In this document: positions 8,779-15,864 of the stretch, in pieces
How the letters are laid out: each line of letters starts with the position of its first letter
Position numbering within the stretch: position 1 is the stretch's first letter
Source of the DNA: Lachnospiraceae bacterium UBA3386
GTDB taxonomy: Bacteria; Bacillota; Clostridia; Lachnospirales; Lachnospiraceae
Direction of reading: 5' to 3'
NCBI GenBank assembly: GCA_002358875.1
Contig: DEPS01000024.1
Coordinates: 1-30,239 of the forward strand
Length of the DNA stretch: 30,239 bases
Program-made: the position numbers and the translations under genes
Notes under the pieces: model-generated
Database searches by the model: none
The model's input: only the letters and a program-made list of their open reading frames with translations
What the model was told of the DNA's origin: nothing

Positions 8779-9726
8779 TCAGCTGTCACCGGTTCCATTC
8801 CCGGTCTCCCGGTCCTGCGCCCTGCCTGCGCTGTCTTTATCACTTCCCCTGCTTTCGTTGTCCCCAACCTCATCGAATCCGATCATCAGCTGGGAATTTT
8901 CCGATCCCACATAGCGGGGAAGTTCTCCGTTCCATTTTTCGAGTTTTTTGTTTTCCAGAACACGGTCCGTGACAGAGTCCTGGATGATCCTGTTGGCCTC
9001 AGCCTGTCCCTGAGCCTCGATCTTCGCCGCCTCCGCCCTGGCCTCGGCTTCCGTCAGGCGCACCTTTTTATCCGCCTCCGCTTTTGCGATATTCCGTTCA
9101 TTCTCGATCGCCTGAGTCTCCGACTGGAGCTGGGCGCGCTGCTTGTCGGCGATGGCCTTCTGATAGTCATCGTCAAAGTCCGCGTTATAGATCACGACCT
9201 TGTTGACCGTGATCGTCCCCTCGCCGTATTTATCGTCCAGAGCCTTCTGCAGGTATTCCGCCGCCTTGGGCTCAATCATACTTCGGTTGGTCACATCCGT
9301 GTCGCTCAGCTCCTTGGCTGCCGATTTGATCGCCGACTGTGCGATCCCGCTGGAAACCAGAGAATATTTGTAATCCGCGACATGCGCGACGATCCAGGCG
9401 GAGCGGGAAGGATTGATCGTATAAGTCGCGGTCGTCCCTTCAAAATAGACTGCGGTCCTGTTTACCGTCTCCGACCATATCTTGTCCTGAAATGTAATGT
9501 CCGTCTGCTTGTTGCTCACCTTATCAATCGACTGGATCAGGGGAATCTTGAACACGACACCCGAAGAGATGGGCGTATCGCTGATCTGCCCGAACGTTGC
9601 CTTCACGCCCGTATAACCGGTCGGGATGATCGTGACCCCGTCGATTGCAATCATCGCTGCCACAATAAATGCCGCAAGGATCAGAACAGACCTTAAACTG
9701 ATAATCTTTTTCCTCTTTTCTTCCAC
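8779..9726 (-). CDS. SPFH/Band 7 (prohibitin-like) membrane protein
   Basis: A 315-residue protein with one N-terminal TM helix (about 12-30) followed by a Band 7 domain (about 30-210; IPTGYTGVKATFGQI is the typical entry). A long charged coiled-coil helix rich in Glu, Ala and Lys (about 190-245, repeated AEA/EARAEAAK words) follows, then an Asp/Ser/Gly-rich polar tail. SPFH proteins form ring-like membrane scaffolds; no specific partner (such as NfeD or an FtsH protease) is adjacent. The start codon is GTG, strongly supported by AAGGAGGT five bases upstream. It is the last gene before the terminator at 8714-8767. Confidence 0.88.
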   Translation of the reverse strand: MEEKRKKIISLRSVLILAAFIVAAMIAIDGVTIIPTGYTGVKATFGQISDTPISSGVVFKIPLIQSIDKVSNKQTDITFQDKIWSETVNRTAVYFEGTTATYTINPSRSAWIVAHVADYKYSLVSSGIAQSAIKSAAKELSDTDVTNRSMIEPKAAEYLQKALDDKYGEGTITVNKVVIYNADFDDDYQKAIADKQRAQLQSETQAIENERNIAKAEADKKVRLTEAEARAEAAKIEAQGQAEANRIIQDSVTDRVLENKKLEKWNGELPRYVGSENSQLMIGFDEVGDNESRGSDKDSAGRAQDRETGNGTGDS

Positions 9727-9769
9727 TTTATACCTCCTTTACGCGGAGCTTAAACGCCCGGGATAAAAA

Positions 9770-9958
9770 ATGAAACAGCTCTGCCGGCCGAAAAAGTCCC
9801 TGCGCCCGCGTGCGCGTCAGCCATGAAACAGCTCCGCCGGCCATAAAAAGCCCTGGCCGCATAAGCCCTGCACCCGCGTTCTCGTCAGCCATGAAACAGC
9901 TCCACCGGCCATAAAAAGCCCTGGCCGCATAAGCCCTGCACCCGCGTTCTCGTCAGCC
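9770..9958. repeat. 68-bp intergenic tandem repeat, ~2.8 copies
   Basis: Units begin with ATGAAACAGCTC at 9770, 9823 and 9891. The first copy is shortened to 53 bp; the second is a full 68 bp, and the third (9891-9958) matches it almost exactly over its whole length, ending in the last bases of the dus coding region. Each full unit holds a GGCCA/TGGCC inverted repeat and a run of T on the minus strand. The element lies between dus and the SPFH gene and is not coding in any obvious way. Confidence 0.85.
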
Positions 9959-10909
9959 TTTATCTGCAGGCGAAAATCTCCCGCAGGTAAAGAGTGTCCT
10001 CACCGCCCCCTGATACTCGACAGGGGTCCTGGCTTTTCGGATCTGCTTTATCAGACGGTCTTCACCGGGAAAGTTCCTGCCCATGTAGAGCCAGAGCTCC
10101 TTCATCCTTCCGAGCAGGGGCGCCGGTCCCGGCAGCGAACGACGGCCGGCCTCGAAAACGGCATCGTGAAAAGCCTTCAGTTCCTCCGGTGAAAGCAGTC
10201 CGCCTCCGCGGATCTCCCTTGCCAGGGCGGGATCTGAGATCAGGCCGCGTCCCAGCATGACAGCACTGCAGCGGGGGAAACGCGTCTGTATACGCTCGTG
10301 ATCCGCTTTTGAGAAAATATCTCCGTTATAGACAAGGGCATGGGGGCAGTTTTCATAAAACATCTGAAAAACATCCAGATCCGGGCTGCCGCCGTAGAGG
10401 TCACGCCGGGTGCGGGGATGAACGATGAGCTCCCCAATGGGATAGCGGCTGTAAACAGTGCAGAGGTCTTGTGCATGCGCCGCGTCGTCCAGGCCGATGC
10501 GGGTCTTGACAGTAAGCCTCCACCCTTTCATTTTACTGCAGACCTCCTCCAGAAACCGGTCCAGGGCATCCAGATCGGCGAGCTGGCCCGCGCCGCGGCC
10601 TCTTCGGGCGACAGTCGGCATGGGACAGCCCAGATTCAGATTAATCTCCTTATACCCCATCTGTGAAAGCTCCCCGGCTGCCCAAAGAAAATCCTCTGCA
10701 TGGTTTGTAAGGATCTGCGGTACCAGAAATAAGCCCCTGTTGTTTTCAGGCAGGACATCCTCCCTCTCCTTTCCCTTGAGGTGATGGGTGTAATTGGGAG
10801 AGATAAAAGGAGCAAAATACTTGTCGACATCTCCGCCGAAGGCGGAAGAATGGGCATTTCTGTAGGCAAAGCCCGTGATTCCCTCAAGGGGAGCAAAATA
10901 GATCTTCAT
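9953..10909 (-). CDS. dus: tRNA-dihydrouridine synthase
   Basis: A 318-residue flavoenzyme that reduces specific uridines in tRNA to dihydrouridine using FMN and NADPH. It has the TIM-barrel entry IYFAPLEGITG, the catalytic Cys in NLGCPMPTVARRGRGAG, and later phosphate/FMN-binding stretches around VKTRIG, VHPRTRRDLYGG, YNGDIF and VMLGRGLI. Length is normal for the family. The ATG giving MKIYFAP is chosen: GGAG lies seven bases upstream and the protein begins as in relatives; an upstream GTG at 10930 is possible. It starts 42 bases after the nuclease stop and is probably cotranscribed. Its stop codon lies inside the last tandem-repeat unit, so the repeat end contributes the final Gly codon. 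The Dus subtype is not resolved. Confidence 0.93.
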   Translation of the reverse strand: MKIYFAPLEGITGFAYRNAHSSAFGGDVDKYFAPFISPNYTHHLKGKEREDVLPENNRGLFLVPQILTNHAEDFLWAAGELSQMGYKEINLNLGCPMPTVARRGRGAGQLADLDALDRFLEEVCSKMKGWRLTVKTRIGLDDAAHAQDLCTVYSRYPIGELIVHPRTRRDLYGGSPDLDVFQMFYENCPHALVYNGDIFSKADHERIQTRFPRCSAVMLGRGLISDPALAREIRGGGLLSPEELKAFHDAVFEAGRRSLPGPAPLLGRMKELWLYMGRNFPGEDRLIKQIRKARTPVEYQGAVRTLFTCGRFSPADKG

Positions 10910-10951
10910 CCATCGTCTCCTGTTCAGCACAAGTGTCTTTCTCCTGACGGC

Positions 10952-12265
10952 TCACGGCATACAGCGCCCGCAGGGCTTATATCCCATCCCCTCCAGCTCC
11001 CTGCCGGTTCCCGCATATCCCTGCCTGTTTTTCCTGCTGATCTTTTTGACGGCATCACAGGACGGGATATGGAAGATTCCCGAACGCACATTTACGATAT
11101 AGTCCCACTGCTTCTCTGAAATACCGCCGCCGGGATCTTCCCCCCGGGTTTTTGCGCCGGCATTTTCCGCCGTATTTTTGCTGCCCTTTTCCCCGGCAGT
11201 CTCCGCCGATTCTGCTTTTTCTGTCCCGGTGTTTTCCTTTGTCCCGGTCTTTCCCTTCTCACCTGTAAAAACCGGACCTTCGCTCTCTCCCGTCGCGTAG
11301 TCAATCCTTACGCCCGGCTGCACGTTGAAACAGAAGGCGCAGAACTGTACCAGCGGATCCTCCACTGAGCAGGCCTCCATCAGAACACCGTCCGCAAGCA
11401 GGTTTTCCCTGGAAAAGACGGGAGTCACCCGGTAGAGCACATGCCTTCCTGTGCCCTCTATATAGGCAAGAACGGAATTCTCGTAGGGAAGCATCCCCTC
11501 TATATTCATAAAGCGGGTCCCGGTGATCAGATTTTTTTCATTGGCGTTCTGCCCGGTCAGCTGGAAACCGATCAGATGGCAGCGGTTGTACAGGTAATTC
11601 CCATCAATCCCGTCGTATTTTACGGTATGCCAGCCCGTGGGCTTCACCATATTGATATCCCCCCGGTCCTGCCGGGGAATGGTTTCCGGTCCTGCCAGAA
11701 CACAGGCGCCGGTACAGCGCCCGATCCCGTCCAGGTCCCCGTACTGCTGATACGTCCCGCCTGATTCGACTATCCTGCGGGCGGTCTCCCTTTCTTTTAA
11801 GGAAAAGAAAGGGATATCATCATTTATGTCTGCCCAGGCGATGCCCGAAAAATCAGGAACCTCCCCGCGGTCAAATCCGGCGGGAAGACCGGCACAGGGC
11901 AGATCCTTTGTAGAAAGACCGTATCCGGCAGATCCGGATCCGGAAACGCCCTGAGCACCCTCGGAAACGGAATCGGCAGATACAGTATCCGCAGGTTCGG
12001 AATCCACAAAAATGGAATCTGCAGGTTCAATATCCGCAGGTTCGGAATCCACAAAAATGGAATCTGCAGGTTCAATATCCGCAGGCAGGAAGTCCTCAGA
12101 GGCAGAAGCTTCAGCGGCAGAATCCGCAGGGCAAAAAACGCAGGATGTCAATAAGGTGACCGCCAATAAAGAAGACAGCAGAACTGCCATAATCCTTTTT
12201 CCGCCAATCACCTGTCTGCCTGTCAGAAATCCATAGTGCATAAACACAGCCCCATCTGTCCTCAT
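10952..12265 (-). CDS. Secreted/lipoprotein DNA/RNA non-specific endonuclease
   Basis: A 437-residue exported nuclease. The N-terminus has a hydrophobic segment ending in a lipobox-like LLTSC (Cys at about residue 42), so the protein is probably lipid-anchored. An acidic spacer follows with two 15-residue EPADIEPADSIFVDS units. The ββα-metal nuclease core (about 190-320) contains YNRCHLIGFQLTGQNANEKN, where His is the expected general base and the Asn-rich part binds the metal; this matches EndA-type DNA-entry nucleases (DRGH/NRGH class). A Lys/Glu/Thr-rich linker leads to a C-terminal Cys-containing module (IPSCDAVKKI...CGRC), often seen after such nucleases. The start ATG overlaps the upstream HAD stop as ATGA; a start at 12241 or 12190 would give a shorter leader and cannot be excluded. 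Confidence 0.85.
   Translation of the reverse strand: MRTDGAVFMHYGFLTGRQVIGGKRIMAVLLSSLLAVTLLTSCVFCPADSAAEASASEDFLPADIEPADSIFVDSEPADIEPADSIFVDSEPADTVSADSVSEGAQGVSGSGSAGYGLSTKDLPCAGLPAGFDRGEVPDFSGIAWADINDDIPFFSLKERETARRIVESGGTYQQYGDLDGIGRCTGACVLAGPETIPRQDRGDINMVKPTGWHTVKYDGIDGNYLYNRCHLIGFQLTGQNANEKNLITGTRFMNIEGMLPYENSVLAYIEGTGRHVLYRVTPVFSRENLLADGVLMEACSVEDPLVQFCAFCFNVQPGVRIDYATGESEGPVFTGEKGKTGTKENTGTEKAESAETAGEKGSKNTAENAGAKTRGEDPGGGISEKQWDYIVNVRSGIFHIPSCDAVKKISRKNRQGYAGTGRELEGMGYKPCGRCMP
11991..12080. repeat. 45-bp in-frame tandem repeat in the nuclease gene
   Basis: Two nearly identical 45-bp copies (11991-12035, 12036-12080) encode the 15-residue acidic unit EPADIEPADSIFVDS in the spacer after the lipobox. 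A partial copy precedes them. The period is a multiple of three, so copy-number change would lengthen or shorten the tether without a frameshift. Confidence 0.8.
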
Positions 12266-13257
12266 TCCATGACCGACTGCCGGATCAGCCCGGTAATATC
12301 CTCCGGTTTTTGTGCAAGATATGTCGCGCCTGCATGGATGAGCTCCTGCCGGGTCCCGTATCCGTAGAGAACACCGACAGAGTCCACGCCGGCTTCCCCT
12401 GCCCCCTCGATATCATAAAGGCGGTCGCCTATCATCAGGGTCTGAGCGGCAGTCGATTCAGCAGCAACAGTGCCTGAGCGCTGAGCCTGTTCACTGATCA
12501 GCCTCAGCGCCATCCTTATCAGGGATGCTTTATCTGTGTGGCGGTCACTACGTCCGGGCCCGATGACAGCCTTAAAATACTGCATGAGGCCGGTATGTCT
12601 GATCACGATCTCAGCCATCTCACGCGGCTTGGCCGTGACGACGAAAAGCTCCTTTCCCATACCGGAAAGGGAGCGCAGCATTTCTTCCACACCATCATAA
12701 ACCGGTGCATTGAAGATCCCTTCCCGCTCATAGACCTCCCGGTAATAGGCCACAGCCCGGTCCGCATCACCGGGACTCATATTATAATATTTCTGAAAAG
12801 ACTCAAAAAGCGCGGGGCCGATAAATTTTTTAAGTCTCTCCCTGTCCGTCTCGTGGATCCCGAGCTTTTCCAGTGCATAAATAACGGAGTCAATGATCCC
12901 GAATTCGGACTGCGTGAGCGTCCCGTCCAGATCGAAAAGAAGATATTGATAGGCGGGCAGCGCCTCCAGCAAAAAGCTGACCGGCCGGAACCCGTCGTTG
13001 CAGGAGATCATGGCGGCCTTTTTGTTCTTCATCCAACCACTGTAAATATCCTCTCCTCCGTGCGAAAGCGTCATCACAAAAGGAGAGATGCTCTCCCAGG
13101 CGCTTTCACAAAAGCCCTCCGGCCGCTTCCACCCCTGCGCCAGAAAGACCCGTCCCTCCTCCATATCGCAGGCATGCTCGATCGGATTTTCATATTCTTC
13201 CATCAGATCTGTGTAACAGGCCATCCGTCTGACCGTGATCCGTACGTTTCTCATCAT
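12262..13257 (-). CDS. TIGR04076 domain-HAD phosphatase fusion
   Basis: A 331-residue two-domain protein. The N-terminal ~100 residues match the small TIGR04076 family: NVRITVRRM, EGFCESAWESISPFVMTL, GWMKN and ISCNDGFRPVSF. Its function is unknown. The rest is a HAD-superfamily phosphatase of the phosphoglycolate/β-phosphoglucomutase type: motif I LLFDLDGTL, motif II VVTAKP, a conserved Lys (TDKASLI) and motif IV MIGDRLYDIEGA. The cap sequence does not identify the substrate. The start giving MMRNVRITV is chosen because the domain begins there and GGAG lies 11 bases upstream; a frame open to 13371 lacks a ribosome site. The stop overlaps the nuclease start (ATGA), suggesting coupled translation. 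Confidence 0.85.
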   Translation of the reverse strand: MMRNVRITVRRMACYTDLMEEYENPIEHACDMEEGRVFLAQGWKRPEGFCESAWESISPFVMTLSHGGEDIYSGWMKNKKAAMISCNDGFRPVSFLLEALPAYQYLLFDLDGTLTQSEFGIIDSVIYALEKLGIHETDRERLKKFIGPALFESFQKYYNMSPGDADRAVAYYREVYEREGIFNAPVYDGVEEMLRSLSGMGKELFVVTAKPREMAEIVIRHTGLMQYFKAVIGPGRSDRHTDKASLIRMALRLISEQAQRSGTVAAESTAAQTLMIGDRLYDIEGAGEAGVDSVGVLYGYGTRQELIHAGATYLAQKPEDITGLIRQSVME

Positions 13258-13284
13258 TGACTTTTTTTCTCCGGAAACCAAACC

Positions 13285-13348
13285 AAAAACAGACGGTTTT
13301 TCTGCCACTTTATTGTCATTTCCGGTGACAACGTAACAGGAAAACCGT
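13285..13348 (-). other. Nested hairpin in the HAD-fusion leader, terminator-like
   Basis: On the minus strand ACGGTTTTCCTG (13337-13348) pairs with CAGAAAAACCGT (13293-13304), 11 of 12. The loop contains a second stem TGTCA/TGACA (13326-13330, 13314-13318). T5 follows after three bases (13285-13289). It ends only ~28 bases before the chosen start codon. It could be a terminator of the dehydrogenase transcript or an attenuator of the HAD-nuclease genes. Confidence 0.45.
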
Positions 13349-13443
13349 CCGATACTTTTTTCATCCGCCATACATACTGCGATGGCAAAACGCCCCGGGA
13401 ACGTTTGACATGGACAGAGAAAATCACATGTAACAGCCTCCCG

Positions 13444-14409
13444 TCAGGCGTTGACCACATTGACAGGCCTGCCCTCTACATAGCTCCGGATGTTTTCCAC
13501 AGTAATATCCATGATGCGCTGGCGGGCGGCCCTGGCAGCCCAGGAGATATGAGGCGTAATGATCGTATTTTTCGCGGTCTTTAAGGGGTTATCGGGCTTT
13601 ATCGGCTCGGTAGAGACGACGTCGAGACCTGCTGCATAGACCTTGCCGCTGTTGAGGGCATCAGCAAGATCCTGCTCCACGACAAGCTGGCCCCTGCTGT
13701 TGTTGATAATGATGACCCCGTCCTTCATCTTCGCTATATTGTCCTTATTTATGATCCCCTCGGTGGAAGGGAACAGGGGGCAGTGCAGGAAGATGACGTC
13801 GGACCTTGCAAGAAGTTCATCGAGAGTGACGTACTCCGCGACCCTGCGGCCCGCGTCCGATTCGAAGGTGTCATAGGCAAGGACCTTCATTTCCAGGGCA
13901 TTGAGGATCTTCGCGGTCGCCTGACCGATCCTGCCAAGGCCTATGATCCCGGCGGTCTTTCCATACAGCTCAATCATCGGATAATCCCAATAGCACCAGT
14001 CGACATTCGACTCCCACCTTCCTTCCCTGACGGTGTCGGAATGATGTCCAAAGTGAGAGCAGATTTCCAGAAGGAGGCCTACAGCGTACTGACCGACGAT
14101 CTGCGTGCCATAGGTGGGGACATTCTGCACAACGATGCCTTTTTCCCTGGCGTAATTGTAATCCACCACATTATATCCGGTCGCAAGCACGGCGATACAT
14201 TTGAGGGCAGGGCAGGCATCGATGACTGCCTTCGATATCGGAGTCTTGTTGATGACCGCGATCTCAGCGTCGCCGATTCTCTCCGCGATCAGGGGACTTT
14301 CCACGTAGCTGGTCCTGTCATAGACAGTCAGCTCTCCATATTTTTCCAGTCCCTCCCAGGTCAGATCACCCGGATTCTCTGTATATGCATCAAGTACAAC
14401 TATTTTCAT
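13444..14409 (-). CDS. D-2-hydroxyacid dehydrogenase (NAD-dependent, glycerate dehydrogenase-like)
   Basis: A 321-residue oxidoreductase that interconverts a D-2-hydroxyacid and a 2-oxoacid with NAD(H). It has the substrate-domain stretch VLATGYNVVD, the Rossmann dinucleotide loop GIIGLGRIGQA followed by an acidic residue (AYD), and the catalytic triad: Arg in NNSRGQLV, Glu in STEPIK and His in TPHISWAA. Length is usual. Hydroxypyruvate/glycerate reductase (HprA) is the closest fit by feel, but substrate specificity cannot be read. ATG start with GGGG seven bases upstream. It is preceded by a structured ~130-base leader and its own promoter within the end of the LUD gene, and leads a run HAD-nuclease-dus-SPFH. 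Confidence 0.9.
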   Translation of the reverse strand: MKIVVLDAYTENPGDLTWEGLEKYGELTVYDRTSYVESPLIAERIGDAEIAVINKTPISKAVIDACPALKCIAVLATGYNVVDYNYAREKGIVVQNVPTYGTQIVGQYAVGLLLEICSHFGHHSDTVREGRWESNVDWCYWDYPMIELYGKTAGIIGLGRIGQATAKILNALEMKVLAYDTFESDAGRRVAEYVTLDELLARSDVIFLHCPLFPSTEGIINKDNIAKMKDGVIIINNSRGQLVVEQDLADALNSGKVYAAGLDVVSTEPIKPDNPLKTAKNTIITPHISWAARAARQRIMDITVENIRSYVEGRPVNVVNA

Positions 14410-14424
14410 ATTTATACCCCATGC

Positions 14425-14520
14425 CGCACGCCTGTGCGTTCATCCAGCAATTGCTCCGTGTTTGTCGGAGAAATCCGCGCACATTTAACTCAGATCATGT
14501 TATGTACGCGGTTCTCTCCG
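14425..14520 (-). promoter_or_regulatory. Structured leader of the dehydrogenase gene
   Basis: On the minus strand CGGAGAGAACCGCG (14507-14520) pairs with CGCGGATTTCTCCG (14466-14479), 12 of 14. The CTCCG end of the second arm can instead pair with CGGAG at 14454-14458. A third stem CGCAC/GTGCG (14425-14438) lies ~16 bases before the start codon, upstream of the ribosome site. The overlapping choices resemble an attenuation or translation-control leader. No known riboswitch class was recognised. Confidence 0.4.
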
Positions 14521-14543
14521 ATGGGATTATTAAAGCAGAATAA

Positions 14544-14573
14544 ATTATATAGATCAGAAACCGAGATTGTCGT
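14544..14573 (-). promoter_or_regulatory. Candidate promoter of the dehydrogenase gene
   Basis: A perfect TATAAT (14544-14549, minus strand) lies 18 bases after ACGACA (14568-14573), which matches TTGACA at four of six. The -35 is inside the end of the LUD gene. Transcription would begin near 14537, giving a ~128-base leader that contains the hairpins at 14425-14520. Confidence 0.45.
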
Positions 14574-15183
14574 TCACCAGTATAACATGGATCCTGCCGG
14601 GATGACGGGACATGCGGGTGATCAGGAACTGGCAGCAGATCGAATCCATGGACTTGCAGTCAAAGCATTTTCCGGTTTTCGCGCAGGGAGTTGAAAGGCC
14701 GAAGCGCTGCGCATTGATCGGGGCGGCGACGTTCCTTGCCCTCTTCATGGCTGCGTCCAGATCCGGACATACCTTGTTCATGCCGACAATGAAAAGGACA
14801 TGCCTGGGGCCCTGGGCAATCGCGGAGACGCGGTTTGCGTTGCCGTCGATATTCACAATGATGCCGTCCTGAGTAATGGCATTGGCGCTGGAAAGAAAAT
14901 AGTCCGCGTCATAAGCCGCCAGCATGGCCGCGCGCTTGTCTTCCATCTTATCCCGGTCAATAAAATTGTAATTGCCCTCCGCCAGGGCCTGGGGAAGACC
15001 GATCTCATGGGCGCTCATGCAGCCGCCCATCGTGACAGAGCTCCCCTCCGGGATCAGGGAAAGGGCGATCTTCAGCGCCTCCTGACGGTCCGCCGCATAA
15101 TAAGCTTCCATCCGGCGGGAATTAAGCCCCTTGATCAGCTCCTGCGCCAGAAGCTCGTTCCTTTTGACAATATTTCTGTCCAT
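14554..15183 (-). CDS. Stand-alone LUD-domain (DUF162) protein
   Basis: A 210-residue protein of the LUD superfamily to which LutB and LutC belong. Recognisable parts are the N-terminal helical region, GSSVTMGGCMSAHEIGLPQA, the DADYFLSSANAITQDGIIVNIDG stretch typical of the family, GMNKVC, and a C-terminal cysteine cluster CAKTGKCFDCKS...CC that may bind Fe-S or another metal. No ferredoxin domain is present, so it is not LutB; the exact reaction is unknown. The ATG at 15183 is chosen because AGGAGG lies five bases upstream. It follows ybaK by 62 bases and may be cotranscribed with it. It is separate from the lut genes 9 kb away. Confidence 0.88.
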   Translation of the reverse strand: MDRNIVKRNELLAQELIKGLNSRRMEAYYAADRQEALKIALSLIPEGSSVTMGGCMSAHEIGLPQALAEGNYNFIDRDKMEDKRAAMLAAYDADYFLSSANAITQDGIIVNIDGNANRVSAIAQGPRHVLFIVGMNKVCPDLDAAMKRARNVAAPINAQRFGLSTPCAKTGKCFDCKSMDSICCQFLITRMSRHPGRIHVILVNDNLGF

Positions 15184-15245
15184 CATTACCTCCTTACAAA
15201 AAATACTGTTTCCCCGCTGACTATAAAAACATGTCCATATTTCAT

Positions 15246-15725
15246 TTACACCAGATCCGCCAAAGTGCACCCGCAGGCCCTGATCAGGTCCTCCGGAGCC
15301 AGTTCGATCTGCAGTCCGACCTTTCCCGCACTGACGAACACTTTTTCAAACCCGGCCGCCGTCTCATGGATAAAGGTCCGAAAAGGCTTTTTCATACCGA
15401 TCGGCGAGCATCCTCCGTGGACATAGCCCGTGAGCGGTAAAAGCTCTTTCTGCTTTATCATGCTGACAGCCTTCTCACCGGACGCCCTGGCAGCTTTTTT
15501 CAGATCCAGTTCCTCCCTGACGGGGACGACGAAAACAAAAAAGTTCCCGGACTTTCCCCTGGCGACCAGAGTCTTGAAAACCTTCTCCTTATCCTCTCCC
15601 AGGATGTCCGCGATCTCCTCCCCCCGAAGGGAAGCGTCCGGCTCATAGGAATGGCTGGTATACGGGATCTTCTTTCCGTCAAGCAGCCGCATCACATTGG
15701 TTTTTTCGTTTGCCTTCAATGTCAT
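15246..15725 (-). CDS. ybaK: Cys-tRNA(Pro)/Cys-tRNA(Cys) deacylase YbaK
   Basis: A 159-residue trans-editing enzyme of the YbaK/EbsC family, which hydrolyses Cys wrongly attached to tRNA(Pro). The start TNVMRLLDGKKIPY, the conserved Lys in VFKTLVAR, VVPVREELDLKKAA and the Gly-rich GYVHGGCSPIGMKK loop fit this family over the full normal length. The ATG has a GGGAGG ribosome site that is unusually close (about one base), which may lower translation. It sits between the NSS transporter (139 bases upstream) and the LUD gene, all on the minus strand. Confidence 0.93.
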   Translation of the reverse strand: MTLKANEKTNVMRLLDGKKIPYTSHSYEPDASLRGEEIADILGEDKEKVFKTLVARGKSGNFFVFVVPVREELDLKKAARASGEKAVSMIKQKELLPLTGYVHGGCSPIGMKKPFRTFIHETAAGFEKVFVSAGKVGLQIELAPEDLIRACGCTLADLV

Positions 15726-15864
15726 TCCTCCCTGTATCAGGCCGTGTCCCCTGTACTTAAACGGAGAAAATCACAAAGCTTCACAGGTCCCGCCCATTGT
15801 GCACATCCACGATGAGCAGCAGAAAAACTGCTTTTACCAGCTTCCGCGATTTTCTGACAGCTCC

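Noticed and set aside
15726..15864. AGCAG/CTGCT hairpin between the NSS and ybaK genes, considered as a terminator
   Set aside because: Only five base pairs and a T run placed in the loop rather than after the stem on the coding strand.
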